In this document: piece by piece, positions 29,171-38,548 of the stretch
Layout: each line of letters begins with the position of its first letter
Numbering within the stretch: the stretch's first letter is position 1
Source of the DNA: Variovorax paradoxus
GTDB lineage: Bacteria > Pseudomonadota > Gammaproteobacteria > Burkholderiales > Burkholderiaceae_C
Assembly: GCF_009755665.1 (NCBI RefSeq)
Contig: NZ_CP046622.1
Span: forward strand, 1,798,001-1,862,000
Direction of reading: 5' to 3'
DNA: 64,000 nt
Program-made: the position numbers and the translations under genes
The notes under the pieces: model-generated
The model's database searches: none
Seen by the model: the letters and a program-made list of their open reading frames with translations, nothing else
What the model was told of the DNA's origin: nothing

Positions 29171-29553
29171 AGGTCGGCATGAAGATCGACATGCCGCCGC
29201 TCGCGCTCGCGCCCGGCATGCCGCGCGATGCCGATGGTCCGGTATTCCGCGAACCGTGGGAAGCGCAGGCCTTTGCGATGACGCTCGCGCTGCACGAGCG
29301 TGGCCTGTTCAGCTGGGTGGAGTGGGCCGAAGCGCTTGCGGCGCAGATCACCGCCGCGCAGGCCGCGGGAGACCCGGACGCTGGCGACACCTACTACCGG
29401 CATTGGCTTGCCGCCCTGGAAGGCCTGGTGGCCCGCAAGGGCGCGAGCTCGGGCGATGAACTCGCGCGCTATCGGCACGCCTGGGACCACGCGGCCGACC
29501 GCACGCCGCACGGCCAACCCATCGAGCTGCGCGGCGAAGACTTTGCCGCCTAG
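29167..29553 (+). CDS. Nitrile hydratase accessory protein (metallochaperone type)
   Basis: 128 residues, ATGA overlap with nthB. Resembles the N-terminal half of the beta subunit (FREPWEAQAFAMTLALHERGLFSWVEWAEALAAQI, YYRHWLAALEGLVARKG), as do the P14K/NhlE-type activators that carry cobalt-loaded alpha subunit for exchange. No amidase or cobalt transporter gene follows. The stop TAG lies in a CTAG shared with the stop of the convergent dehydrogenase gene. Confidence 0.88.
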   Translation: MKVGMKIDMPPLALAPGMPRDADGPVFREPWEAQAFAMTLALHERGLFSWVEWAEALAAQITAAQAAGDPDAGDTYYRHWLAALEGLVARKGASSGDELARYRHAWDHAADRTPHGQPIELRGEDFAA

Positions 29554-30986
29554 ACGCGGATCACGCGGCCGGGGTTCAGGATGTTCTTCGGGTCGAGCCC
29601 GCGCTTGATGGCGCGCATCATCTCCAGCGCTACAGGCGACTTGTGCTTCTCGAGCTTGTCGACCTTGAGCGAACCCACGCCGTGCTCGGCCGAGAACGAG
29701 CCGCCGAACTTCTCGACCGCGTCGTACACCAGCGTGTTGATGCGCTCTTCCTCGTTCTTCAGGAAAGCCTTGGTGTCGATGTTCTCGGGCGCCTGCACGT
29801 TGTAGTGCAGGTTGCCGTCGCCCAGATGGCCGAAGTTCACCAGCCGCACGCCCGCAATCTCGCGCGCGAGCAGCGCATCGGTTTCGGCCACGAACGCCGG
29901 AATGCGCGACACGGGAATCGAGATGTCGTGCTTGATGTTCAAGCCCTCTTCGGCCTGCGCGAGCGGAATGCTCTCGCGGATGTGCCAAAGCTGGTGCGCC
30001 TGCGCGAGGTTCTCGGCCACCACCGCGTCGGTCACGCAGCCGTCTTCGAAAGCCGTTTCGAGCAGGGCCTCGAATCGCGCGCGCGCATGGTCTTCGGATT
30101 CGTTGTCGGAGTTCTCGAGCAGCACGCAGTAGGGCACGGCCTCGTCGCCGATGAAGGGCACCCGCAGTTGAGGCATGTGCTTGTCGACCAGGCTCAGCGC
30201 AAACTTGCCCATCACCTCGAAGCCGGTGAGGCCCGACCCCAGGTGCTTGTGCGCAAGGCCGAGCAGCGTGACCGCATGGTCGAGCGAAGGCACCGCGGCC
30301 CACGCCGTGAGCTGCGCGGCGGGCAGCGGGTAGAGCTTCATGGTGGCCGCGGTGATGATGCCCAGCGTGCCTTCGCTGCCGATCATCAGGTCGCGCAGGT
30401 CGTAGCCGGTGTTGTCCTTGCGCAGGCCGCTGGTGCCTTCCCAGATGTCGCCCTGCGGCGTAACCACTTCGAGGCCCAGGCACAGCTCGCGCGTGTTGCC
30501 GTAGCGCACCACCTGCGTGCCGCCGGCGTTGGTGGCAAGGTTGCCGCCGATGGTGCAGCTGCCCTCGGCAGCAAGGCTCAGCGGGAACAGATAGCCCTGC
30601 TTCTCGGCCGTTTCCTGCAGGGTCTGCAGGATGCAGCCGGCCTCCACCGTCATTGTGAGGTTGGCCGCATCGACGCTGCGGATGGCGTTGAGCCGCTGCA
30701 GGCTCAGCACCACCTGCGTGCCGGTGTCGTCGGGAATGGAGCCCACCGCCAGCCCGGTGTTGCCGCCCTGAGGCACGATGGCCGTGCCGGCCGCGGCGCA
30801 GGCCTTGACCACATCGGCCACTTGCTGCGTATTGGCGGGGCGCACCACGGCCAGCGACTTGCCGCGCGCGCGCTTGCGCCAGTCTTGCTCGTAGGCGGCG
30901 AGGTCGCCCTCGTTCAGCACGTGCTGGGCGCCGACGATGGCGCGGAGTTGGTCGATGAGGGGAGCGGAAGAAGTCATTGGCGTCAT
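29550..30986 (-). CDS. FAD-linked oxidase, GlcD/D-2-hydroxyacid dehydrogenase family
   Basis: 478 residues from the ATG overlapping the DUF2069 stop by 4 nt; GGAGG lies 10 nt upstream, and a second ATG is 9 nt downstream. N-terminal FAD-binding domain (VVRPANTQQVADVVKAC, PQGGNTGLAVGS, GSCTIGGNLATNAGG, GSEGTLGIIT) and C-terminal catalytic domain with metal-binding GHLGDGNLHYN and AEHGVG. Such enzymes oxidise D-lactate, glycolate or D-2-hydroxyglutarate; the substrate is not determined by context. No glcE/glcF partner, so probably a single-chain enzyme. Confidence 0.9.
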   Translation of the reverse strand: MTPMTSSAPLIDQLRAIVGAQHVLNEGDLAAYEQDWRKRARGKSLAVVRPANTQQVADVVKACAAAGTAIVPQGGNTGLAVGSIPDDTGTQVVLSLQRLNAIRSVDAANLTMTVEAGCILQTLQETAEKQGYLFPLSLAAEGSCTIGGNLATNAGGTQVVRYGNTRELCLGLEVVTPQGDIWEGTSGLRKDNTGYDLRDLMIGSEGTLGIITAATMKLYPLPAAQLTAWAAVPSLDHAVTLLGLAHKHLGSGLTGFEVMGKFALSLVDKHMPQLRVPFIGDEAVPYCVLLENSDNESEDHARARFEALLETAFEDGCVTDAVVAENLAQAHQLWHIRESIPLAQAEEGLNIKHDISIPVSRIPAFVAETDALLAREIAGVRLVNFGHLGDGNLHYNVQAPENIDTKAFLKNEEERINTLVYDAVEKFGGSFSAEHGVGSLKVDKLEKHKSPVALEMMRAIKRGLDPKNILNPGRVIRV

Positions 30987-31390
30987 TGGGTAGAAGCCTC
31001 CAGTTGGCGGGCGGCCTTGGCGTTGCGCAGGCGCAGCCGCACATGCGAGGCGCAGGCGGCAAAGAGCATGAGGCACAGCAGCACCTCGACCAGCGCGAGC
31101 ACTTGCCCCACGCCGTTGGTGTCGCTCCAGGCGCGCACCACGCCCTCGGTGAAATAGAGCCAGATCATCAGGCTGACCCAGCGGTAGGTGTACATGCGGT
31201 TCTTGTAGAGCCCTGCGAGCGGGATGACAAGGGGCAGCACCTTCAGCGCCAGCAGCGAACCGCCCGGCCGTAGCGGCGCCAGCCACAGTTCCCAGGCCAG
31301 GCCCAGCACGATCAATCCGACGAGGCTGCCCACGGCAAGCCAACGGGTGGCGCGGACGGAAGAAGAGGCGTGCGGTGTGATGATTTGCAT
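30983..31390 (-). CDS. DUF2069 membrane protein
   Basis: 135 residues from ATG 31390 (MQIITPHASSSVRATRW). Four hydrophobic helices with PLRPGGSLLALKVLPLVIPLAGL and YRWVSLMIWLYFTEGVVRAW, which are the DUF2069 hallmarks. Function unknown. A longer frame extends to 31468 but without homology. Divergent from the YihY gene. Confidence 0.85.
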   Translation of the reverse strand: MQIITPHASSSVRATRWLAVGSLVGLIVLGLAWELWLAPLRPGGSLLALKVLPLVIPLAGLYKNRMYTYRWVSLMIWLYFTEGVVRAWSDTNGVGQVLALVEVLLCLMLFAACASHVRLRLRNAKAARQLEASTQ

Positions 31391-31454
31391 GGATGGAACA
31401 CCGCGGAACTGGCGACACGAAGTGTGCAAAGACGAGGGGAGGGTTCGGGTTCTT

Positions 31455-32666
31455 ATGATACCGGCCATGAATCGTCGTCAGCTGTGGAGGGATCTTTCGC
31501 GTTTTCCGTGGGGCAACACCGCGGCGGTGCTGGGCGAGCGTTTTCGCGAAGACCGCCTGGGGCTGACGGCCAGCAGCCTCACCTTCACCACCACCATTGC
31601 AATGGTGCCGTTCTTCACGGTGGCGCTGGCGCTCTTCACGGTGTTTCCGATGTTCGCCAAGCTGCAAGGGCGGCTGCAGCGCTGGTTCATAGAAAGCCTG
31701 ATTCCGGACAACATCGCGCGGCAGGTGCTGGGCTACCTGAACCAGTTTTCCAGCAAGGCCGGTGGGCTGGGCATAGCGGGCCTGGTGGTGCTGCTGATCA
31801 CCGCCATTGCGCTGATTCTCACGATCGACAAGACACTCAACAACATCTGGCGGGTGCGGTCGCCGCGGCCGCTTGCCCAGCGTGTGCTGATCTACTGGGC
31901 CGCCATCACACTCGGCCCGCTCATTCTTGCGGTGAGCCTTTCGACCACTTCGTATGTATTTGCCGCTTCGCGCGACGTGGTGGGCGGAAGCATCCTGAAG
32001 CTGTTCTTCGACACCTTCGAATTCGTGCTGCTCGCGGCCGGCATGGCGTCGCTCTATCACTATGTGCCCAACACCAACGTGCGCTGGTCGCATGCATGGG
32101 CCGGCGGCATCTTCGTGGCCGCGGCCATCGAGATTGCCAAGCGCGTGCTGGGCTACTACCTGAGCCTGGTGCCGACCTATTCGGTGCTCTACGGCGCCTT
32201 TGCCACGGTGCCGATCCTGCTGGTGTGGATCTACGTGGCGTGGGTCATCGTGCTGCTGGGGGCGGTCATCGCGGCCTATCTGCCGAGCCTGCTGACCGGC
32301 GTGGCCCGCCGCGGCGGCCGGGCGGGGTGGCCGCTGCAGCTGGCCATGGAAGTGCTTCAACACCTGGCACGTGCGCGCGCCACGCCCGCCAAGGGCATGG
32401 GCGCCACCGAACTCGTCACGCGCATGCGGGTGGACGCGCTGCAGCTGGTGCAAGTGATCGAGACCCTGGTGGCAATCGACTGGATTGCGCCGCTCGCCGA
32501 GGAAACGCCGAACGAAGACCCGCGCTACGTGCTGCTGGCCGATCCGTCCACGCCCATCGAGCCGCTGCTCACGGAGCTGCTGATGCCTCGGGCCGAGCCA
32601 CTCGAAGACCTGTGGCAAAAAGGGCCGCTGCGATCACTGCGCCTGGGTGATGTGCTCCTTATTTAG
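31455..32666 (+). CDS. YihY/virulence factor BrkB family inner-membrane protein
   Basis: 403 residues from ATG 31455 (GGGGAGG 12 nt upstream); ATG 31467 is the alternative. Six helices in the YihY core (LTFTTTIAMVPFFTVALALF, GLVVLLITAIALILTIDKTLNNIWRV, YGAFATVPILLVWIYVAWVIVLLGA) followed by a cytoplasmic domain of about 120 residues that looks like a winged helix (ATELVTRMRVDALQLVQVIETLVAIDWI). This longer architecture is common in betaproteobacteria. Not an RNase despite the old RNase BN name. Confidence 0.9.
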   Translation: MIPAMNRRQLWRDLSRFPWGNTAAVLGERFREDRLGLTASSLTFTTTIAMVPFFTVALALFTVFPMFAKLQGRLQRWFIESLIPDNIARQVLGYLNQFSSKAGGLGIAGLVVLLITAIALILTIDKTLNNIWRVRSPRPLAQRVLIYWAAITLGPLILAVSLSTTSYVFAASRDVVGGSILKLFFDTFEFVLLAAGMASLYHYVPNTNVRWSHAWAGGIFVAAAIEIAKRVLGYYLSLVPTYSVLYGAFATVPILLVWIYVAWVIVLLGAVIAAYLPSLLTGVARRGGRAGWPLQLAMEVLQHLARARATPAKGMGATELVTRMRVDALQLVQVIETLVAIDWIAPLAEETPNEDPRYVLLADPSTPIEPLLTELLMPRAEPLEDLWQKGPLRSLRLGDVLLI

Positions 32667-32672
32667 TAGCGG

Positions 32673-33011
32673 TCAGATCTTGACCCTGCCCAGCCAGATA
32701 TCGCGGTACATCGCCCAATCTCCCATGAAGGAATAGAGCGGGCGCTTGAACGAGGCGGGCCGGTTCTTCTCGAAGCCGAAATGCCCGATCCAGGCAAAGC
32801 CGTAGCCCGCGACCAGCCCGGCCAGCAGCCAGAGCGGATCGAGCGTGACCACCAGGGCCACCAGGCACACCAGCGAAATGGTCGAGCCCACGAAGTGCAG
32901 GCGCCGGCAGGTGCGGTTGGCGTGTTCGGTCAGGTAGAACGGGTAGAACTCCGCAAAGCTCTTGAAACGTCGCGGATCGACAGCAGATTCCGGGGCAGTC
33001 GTGGTGTTCAT
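32673..33011 (-). CDS. DUF962/Mpo1-like membrane protein
   Basis: 112 residues; AGGAGA lies 8 nt before the ATG. The signature F-Y-P-F-Y-L-x-E-H-x-N and H-F-V-G-S near the start, two hydrophobic segments (LVCLVALVVTLDPLWLLAGLVAGYG) and WIGHFGFEKNRPA match the Mpo1/DUF962 family. Yeast Mpo1 is an Fe-dependent 2-hydroxy fatty acid dioxygenase; bacterial roles are unproven. Convergent with the YihY gene, 6 bp apart. Confidence 0.87.
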   Translation of the reverse strand: MNTTTAPESAVDPRRFKSFAEFYPFYLTEHANRTCRRLHFVGSTISLVCLVALVVTLDPLWLLAGLVAGYGFAWIGHFGFEKNRPASFKRPLYSFMGDWAMYRDIWLGRVKI

Positions 33012-33112
33012 CGTGCGAGTCTCCTGGGCGCCAAAGGCGCTTTGTTCATAATAGCCACGACCTCGCGGCCGCACCACTGCGGCTTTGTATTCACACCTTC
33101 ACGGCATCAGCT

Positions 33113-33499
33113 TTGAGCGCTCTTCCCGCCGCCGCCCCCGAATCCGCCGAGCCGGCCGGCGCCGCGCCATGGGTCGTGTGCCTGTGCGCCGAATGGTGCG
33201 GCACCTGCCGCGACTACCGGCCGCTGCTGGAGCAGGTGGCGCGGGCGCATCCGCAATTCCGCTTTGCCTGGGTCGACATCGAAGACCACGCCGAGATCGC
33301 CGATGCGTTCGATGTCGAGACCTTTCCCACGCTGCTGATTGCCGGCGCCGAGGGCACCCGCTTTCTGGGCCCGCTGCTGCCGCATGCCGAAACGCTTTCG
33401 CGCATGCTCGGCGCGCTGCAGGCGCCCCAGCCCTCCAGCCTGGACGTCGACCTGCTGCTGGCTGTGCTCGAAAAGCGGCCCGCCGAATTCGCGGTCTGA
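33113..33499 (+). CDS. Thioredoxin-fold protein
   Basis: 128 residues, with a TTG start and no good ribosome site; no other in-frame start exists before the conserved part. Active-site C29-G-T-C32 in CAEWCGTCRDY, then VDIEDHAEIADAFDVETFPTLLI with the cis-Pro. No signal peptide, so cytoplasmic. Likely a general disulfide reductase or redox sensor; partner unknown. Confidence 0.8.
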   Translation: MSALPAAAPESAEPAGAAPWVVCLCAEWCGTCRDYRPLLEQVARAHPQFRFAWVDIEDHAEIADAFDVETFPTLLIAGAEGTRFLGPLLPHAETLSRMLGALQAPQPSSLDVDLLLAVLEKRPAEFAV

Positions 33500-33512
33500 C
33501 CGCGCGCCCCGC

Positions 33513-34179
33513 ATGAACATACTGATCTTCGGCGCCACCGGCATGGTGGGTCAGGGCGTGCTGCGCGAATGCCTGCTTGCGCCCGATGTGGCGCGCGTGG
33601 TCGCCGTCGGCCGCAATGCCACCGGGCAGCAGCACCCGAAGTTGCAGGACGTGGTGATCAAGGACATGTACGACTACACCGGCTTCGAGCCGCAGTTGCA
33701 GGGCTTCGATGCCTGCTTCTTCTGCCTGGGCGTGTCGTCCGTCGGCCATGAAAGAGGCCGACTACAAGCGCATCACCTATGACCTGACGATGGCTGCGGC
33801 CACGGTGCTCGCGCGGCTTAACCCGGGGATGACCTTCACCTATGTGACCGGCGCAGGCACCGACAGCAGCGAGCGCGGCAGCAGCATGTGGGCGCGCGTG
33901 AAGGGGGCCACCGAAAACGCATTGCTCAAGCTGCCGTTCAAGGCGGCCTACATGTTTCGCCCCGGCATGATCCAGCCGTTGCACGGTGTGCGTTCGAAGA
34001 CGCCTCTCTACCAGGGCGCCATCATGGTGCTGAAGCCGGTGCTGGGGCTTGCCTACCGGCTGTGGCCAGCCAAGGTGACGACGACCGAAAAAGTGGGCCG
34101 CGCCATGCTGGCGGTGGCGCGGCACGGCGCACCGAAAGTGCTGCTCGACCCGGCCGACATCAACGCCCTGGGGCGCTGA
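33513..34179 (+). pseudogene. NAD(P)-binding epimerase-like gene, frameshifted
   Basis: The first part (33513 to about 33745) encodes a Rossmann start (MNILIFGATGMVGQG... FFCLGVSSVG) and the rest continues in another frame (MKEADYKRITYDLTMAAA... to the stop at 34179). Homologues read ...SSVGMKEADY..., which would be restored by removing one C from GGCC at 33744-33747. So either a one-base insertion inactivating the gene or a sequencing error. Intact, it would be an atypical short-chain dehydrogenase/epimerase of about 221 residues. Confidence 0.8.
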
Positions 34180-34182
34180 AGC

Positions 34183-35121
34183 TCACGCGCTCGAGCGTGC
34201 GCGCCCCAGCTTGCGCCGGCCGGCGCTGGCGATGGCGTTCACCAGGTGTTGCACGAATTCTTGCGCCAGCGGCGTGAGGGTGCGGCCTTCGAGCGCCAGC
34301 ACCTGAAGCTGCCGCTGCTGCAGCGGCGCCTCGGCAAACGGGCGCGCTACCACCGTGCCCGCGTCGATCAGGTGCGTGACCGTGAGATGCCCCGACAGCA
34401 TTACGTCCGGCGTGCGCAGAAGCGGCAGCAGCACCGATGAAAAATTGCTGACAAAAATCGCGCGGTACTGCAGCCCCTGCAGGCTGCACGCCTGGTCGAA
34501 CAGCTGCCGCGCGGTCACCCCCTTGTCGCCGACCGCCAGCGGAAACCGCACCGCATCCGCCACCGACACCACCCGCTGCCGCGCCAGCGGATGGTCGGGG
34601 CGCAGCACCGCGAACACGGGAGCATTCGCCGAGTGTTCGATCCTCAGGCCGGGCTCCGGCGCCACCACGTATTTGAGTGCGATGTCGGCCTCGCCGCGCG
34701 CGAGCAGCGCGCTCACGCCATCGGGCGAGCCCACGTGGAGTTCGAGCTGCGTGCCCGGATGGGCCGACTCGAATCCGCGCATGACCTGCGGCATGAAGTG
34801 GGCCGCGAAGCCTTCGGTGCACGCCATGCGAATGCGGTGTGCGCTGCGGCCGCCGAGGTCCCGCACCTGCTCGATGACCTGTTCGATGTCGAGCTGCGCA
34901 TTGCGCAGATGCGCAGCGAGCCGCTCGCCGGCCGCATTGAGTGCCATGCCGCGTGCGTGGCGCTCGAACAGGGGCGTGCCCAAGCTGTCTTCAAGCTTGG
35001 TGATCTGCCGGCTGACCGCGGACGAGGCCACGAACAGCCGCGCCGCCGCCTGGCTCACCGAGCCGCTTCGCGCCACTTCCAGGAAATGGCGCATCGGAAT
35101 GCTGAGGAGCGGTGGTGTCAT
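34183..35121 (-). CDS. LysR-family transcriptional regulator
   Basis: 312 residues. N-terminal helix-turn-helix (MRHFLEVARSGSVSQAAARLFVASSAVSRQITKLEDSLG) and a LysR substrate-binding domain (about 95-300). Divergent from the M20 peptidase and Bug-protein genes, which it probably controls. A perfect palindrome with T-N11-A spacing sits just upstream of its start. Confidence 0.93.
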   Translation of the reverse strand: MTPPLLSIPMRHFLEVARSGSVSQAAARLFVASSAVSRQITKLEDSLGTPLFERHARGMALNAAGERLAAHLRNAQLDIEQVIEQVRDLGGRSAHRIRMACTEGFAAHFMPQVMRGFESAHPGTQLELHVGSPDGVSALLARGEADIALKYVVAPEPGLRIEHSANAPVFAVLRPDHPLARQRVVSVADAVRFPLAVGDKGVTARQLFDQACSLQGLQYRAIFVSNFSSVLLPLLRTPDVMLSGHLTVTHLIDAGTVVARPFAEAPLQQRQLQVLALEGRTLTPLAQEFVQHLVNAIASAGRRKLGRARSSA

Positions 35122-35133
35122 TGGATTCGAGCC

Positions 35134-35148
35134 TTGCCTTGAAGGCAA
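35134..35148. promoter_or_regulatory. Candidate LysR operator (TTGCCTT-G-AAGGCAA)
   Basis: Perfect 7-bp arms around a single base, with the T-N11-A spacing of LysR boxes, 13 bp upstream of the LysR start and about 85 bp before the M20 gene. The position fits autoregulation and control of the divergent operon. Confidence 0.55.
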
Positions 35149-35232
35149 TGGTAGCTTGCGAAAACGGTGCTGGAAGCATCGCGCTTCAGGCCTTGTACTT
35201 GCTGCACCCCACGAACACCGGAAAACCTCTTC

Positions 35233-36651
35233 ATGCAACGTAACGAGAGCCTTGCCGCTGCCGCCGCCTATTTCGACGACGGACGCTTCTTTGCCGACCT
35301 GCAGCGGCGTGTCGCCTTTCGTACCGAAAGCGACACCGGCGCCGCCACGCCCGCGCTCGGCGCCTACTTGCGCGAGGAGCTGGCGCCGCCGCTGGCCGCG
35401 CTGGGCTTCGAGTGCGAGATCGTCGAGAACCCCGTGCCCGGCGGCGGGCCCTTCCTGATCGCGCGCCGCATCGAAGACCCCGCATTGCCCACCGTGCTGA
35501 GCTACGGCCACGGCGACGTGGTGAGCGGGCAGGACGCGCATTGGGACGAGGGCCTCGGCCCCTGGGCGCTCACCGTGCGAGGCGACCGCTGGTACGGGCG
35601 CGGCACGGCCGACAACAAGGGCCAGCACACCATTGCGCTCGGCGGGCTGGCGGCTGCGCTGCGCGCGCGGGGCGGGCGCCTGGGCTACAACATCACCTGG
35701 CTCATCGAAACCGGCGAAGAGGCCGCCTCGCCGGGCTTGCATGCCGTGTGCGAGCAGCAGCGCGACAAGCTGCGTGCCGACCTGTTCATTGCCAGCGACG
35801 GGCCGCGCGTGAGCGCCGAGCGGCCCACGCTCTTTCTTGGCTCGCGCGGCGCCATCAACTTCAGCCTGCGGCTGCGTGCCCGGGCGCGGGGCTATCACTC
35901 GGGCAACTGGGGCGGCGTGCTCGCCAACCCGGCCACAGTGCTGAGCCACGCGGTGGCCTCGCTGGTGGACGCGCGCGGTCGCATTCTGGTCGATGCCCTG
36001 CGCCCGCCGGAAATTCCGCAAGGCGTGCGCAAGGCGCTGGCCGATATCGGCATCGGAGGCGGTGCCGACGACCCCACGCTGGACGAAGGCTGGGGCGAGC
36101 CCGGTCTAACCCCTGCGGAGCGGCTCGTGGCGTGGAACACCATCGAGGTGCTTGCGGTCGGCGCTGGATCGCCGCAGCGGCCGGTGAACGCGATTCCCTC
36201 CGAGGCGGTGGCGCATTGCCAGTTGCGTTTCGTGGTCGGAACGCCGTGGCGCGACTTGGCGAACATCGTGCGCGCGCATCTGGATGCGCGCGGCTTCGGC
36301 AACGTCGAGGTGCAGGTCACGCTCGAGGGCGCCGCCACGCGGCTCGACGTGGAGAACCCCTGGGTCGACTGGGCCCGGCGCTCCATCGAAGACAGCAGCG
36401 GCCGGCGCATCGACCTGCTGCCCAACCTCGCGGGCTCGTTGCCCAACGACGTCTTTGCCGACCTCCTGGGCTTGCCCACGCTGTGGGTGCCGCATTCCTA
36501 TCCGGCCTGCGCGCAGCATGCGCCCAACGAACACCTGCTGGCCTCGCTCGCGCGGGAGGGCCTGCAGATCATGGCGGGCCTGTATTGGGACCTGGGCGAG
36601 CCGGGGCTCGCGCCGTGGGCGGCCGAGAAAAAACAGCATGCCGCCTCCTGA
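35233..36651 (+). CDS. M20-family metallopeptidase/amidohydrolase
   Basis: 472 residues. Zinc-site motifs of the M20 family in order: [17 protein letters not shown] (bridging Asp), [10 protein letters not shown] (catalytic Glu), SDGPR and APNEH near the end, with a dimerisation domain between about 200 and 340. It hydrolyses peptide- or acyl-amino-acid-type amide bonds; the substrate is unknown. First gene of an operon with a Bug-type binding protein 20 nt downstream, which suggests it processes an imported compound. Confidence 0.9.
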   Translation: MQRNESLAAAAAYFDDGRFFADLQRRVAFRTESDTGAATPALGAYLREELAPPLAALGFECEIVENPVPGGGPFLIARRIEDPALPTVLSYGHGDVVSGQDAHWDEGLGPWALTVRGDRWYGRGTADNKGQHTIALGGLAAALRARGGRLGYNITWLIETGEEAASPGLHAVCEQQRDKLRADLFIASDGPRVSAERPTLFLGSRGAINFSLRLRARARGYHSGNWGGVLANPATVLSHAVASLVDARGRILVDALRPPEIPQGVRKALADIGIGGGADDPTLDEGWGEPGLTPAERLVAWNTIEVLAVGAGSPQRPVNAIPSEAVAHCQLRFVVGTPWRDLANIVRAHLDARGFGNVEVQVTLEGAATRLDVENPWVDWARRSIEDSSGRRIDLLPNLAGSLPNDVFADLLGLPTLWVPHSYPACAQHAPNEHLLASLAREGLQIMAGLYWDLGEPGLAPWAAEKKQHAAS

Positions 36652-36671
36652 TCTTTCTTTCTGGACGAACC

Positions 36672-37661
36672 ATGAAAACTGCTCTCTCTCTTAGCCTTCG
36701 AAGCCTGCTGGCCTGTGCTTCGGCATTCATCGCCTTGCATGCGCCCGCCCTCGCGCAGGACGCCTGGCCCGACAGGCCCGTGAAGCTGGTCGTGCCCTTT
36801 CCGCCCGGCGGCGGCACCGACATCGTCGCGCGGGCGATGGGGCAGGGCTTGTCGGAGCGGCTCGGCCAGCCCGTTGTCATCGACAACAAGCCCGGCGCCT
36901 CCACCATCATCGGCACCGATGCGGTCGCCAAGGCCGCGCCGGACGGCTACACGCTGCTGCTCTCGGGCTCCACCAGCTACAGCGTGAACCCCGCGCTTCG
37001 CGCCAAGCTGCCCTACGACCCGGCGCGCGATCTCGCGCCCATTGCCATCGTCGCGCGCACGCCGCTGGTGCTGGTGGTGGGGGCAGGCACTCCATGGCGC
37101 TCGTTGCCGGAACTCATCGCCGCCGCCAAGGCCAAGCCGAAGAGCATTCGCTACGCGACTTTCGGCGCCGGCTCGGGGCCGCACCTGGCGGGCGAACTGC
37201 TCGCGCTGGCTGCGGGCATTCAGCTGCAGGACATTCCGTACAAGGGCAGCAGCCAGGGCTCGATGGCGGTGATTGGCGGCGAGATCGAGATCGGCATCGA
37301 CACCGTGGCGGCCGTGGCGCCGCACGTGCGCTCGGGCAAGCTGCGTGCGCTGGGCATCGTGGGCGCGACGCGCTCCAGCATGCTGCCCGAGGTGCGCACC
37401 CTGGCCGAGCAGGGGCTGCCAGACGCGACCTTCGACGCCTGGTACGGCTTTGCCGCGCCGGCTCGCACGCCGGCACCGGTGCTCGACAAGCTGGCGAGGG
37501 CGGTCACCGCAACCATGAGCAGCCCGGCCTTGCAGGCGCAGCTTCGCACGCAAGGCATGGAGCCGGTGGCAATCGGCGCGGCGGCGTTCCGCAGCCAGAT
37601 GGAGGGCGAGATCTCGCGCTACCGGGCGCTGGCCCATCGCGCTGGCATTGCGCCCGAATAA
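36672..37661 (+). CDS. Bug/TctC-family periplasmic solute-binding protein
   Basis: 329 residues. Signal peptide about 1-28 ([21 protein letters not shown]). Family motifs: [65 protein letters not shown]. These proteins bind carboxylates or similar solutes, and many occur without their own TctAB permease, as here. Ligand unknown; probably linked to the peptidase upstream. Confidence 0.92.
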   Translation: MKTALSLSLRSLLACASAFIALHAPALAQDAWPDRPVKLVVPFPPGGGTDIVARAMGQGLSERLGQPVVIDNKPGASTIIGTDAVAKAAPDGYTLLLSGSTSYSVNPALRAKLPYDPARDLAPIAIVARTPLVLVVGAGTPWRSLPELIAAAKAKPKSIRYATFGAGSGPHLAGELLALAAGIQLQDIPYKGSSQGSMAVIGGEIEIGIDTVAAVAPHVRSGKLRALGIVGATRSSMLPEVRTLAEQGLPDATFDAWYGFAAPARTPAPVLDKLARAVTATMSSPALQAQLRTQGMEPVAIGAAAFRSQMEGEISRYRALAHRAGIAPE

Positions 37662-37668
37662 CGTTGGC

Positions 37669-38481
37669 TCAGGCCGGCTTGCCGACGAAGTCGCGCACCG
37701 CAAACAGCACTTCGTCGGGTGCCTCGCTCATCAGCGAGTGCCCCGCATGCACAGTGACAACCTTGCCCTGCTTCGCCTTGCCGGCCAGTGCCTTGGTGGC
37801 GCGCGGCGGCGTCATCTGGTCGGCATCGCCTAGCAGGAAGAGCACGGGGCACTGCACAGCTTCGATGGCTTTTTCGCCGTTGGCGTAGTCGTTGCAGGCC
37901 TTGAAGCCGATGTGGAACACGTTGGCGCTGCGGTTGCTTGCGAGCACGCGGCGCATCAGCGCGCGCGAGCTGCCGTAAAGCCAGGTGCCGGGGCCGAGCG
38001 AGGAGGGCGGTGGCGCAAGCAGCGAGTGCGAGAAGGTGTTGACCATGGCGATGGCGCGCTGCGGATCGTTGAGCGCGCCGTCGAGCAATGCGGGCGAGAC
38101 GGTCATCGGGTAGGCGGTGCCCACCAGCGCAAGATGGGTGACGCGCTCGGGTGCACGCGAAGCCGCTTCGAGCGCAATGAGCGAGCCGAAGCTGTGGCCG
38201 ACCAGCGCAGCCTTTTGCACACCGGCCGCGTCGAGCAGCGCAATGACGAACTGCGCAGCCTCTTCCACGCTCGCGGGCGGCGGGCCTTCGCTCTTGCAAT
38301 GGCCGGGCAGGTCGAGCGCGAGCACGTTCCAGCCGTGGTTGGCGAACCAGCGGCTTTGCAGGATCCACACGCTGTGGTCGTTGAGCACGCCATGGATGAA
38401 CACCACGGTGGGCTTGTTTGCATCGAAGGCCTTGCCGCCGGTGTAGCAATAGGCGGTGTGGCTGTTGACTGTGTAGTTCAT
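37669..38481 (-). CDS. Alpha/beta hydrolase
   Basis: 270 residues. Oxyanion loop VVFIHGVLNDHSVW, nucleophile elbow GHSFGS, acid in LLGDADQMTPP, and catalytic His in VHAGHSLMSEAPDEV. General esterase/lactonase fold; substrate unknown. Convergent with the Bug-protein gene. Its upstream region carries a large inverted repeat. Confidence 0.88.
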   Translation of the reverse strand: MNYTVNSHTAYCYTGGKAFDANKPTVVFIHGVLNDHSVWILQSRWFANHGWNVLALDLPGHCKSEGPPPASVEEAAQFVIALLDAAGVQKAALVGHSFGSLIALEAASRAPERVTHLALVGTAYPMTVSPALLDGALNDPQRAIAMVNTFSHSLLAPPPSSLGPGTWLYGSSRALMRRVLASNRSANVFHIGFKACNDYANGEKAIEAVQCPVLFLLGDADQMTPPRATKALAGKAKQGKVVTVHAGHSLMSEAPDEVLFAVRDFVGKPA

Positions 38482-38548
38482 GTCAGTTGCTTTGCCGTTG
38501 TGTTGCGGATTGCGCGTCGTCTTGTTCGGGGCGCGTGCAAAGGCCACC

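Noticed and set aside
33028..33040. GCGCC-AAA-GGCGC followed by TTTGTT as a terminator
   Set aside because: It lies in the space between two divergent genes, upstream of both, so there is no plus-strand transcript for it to end.
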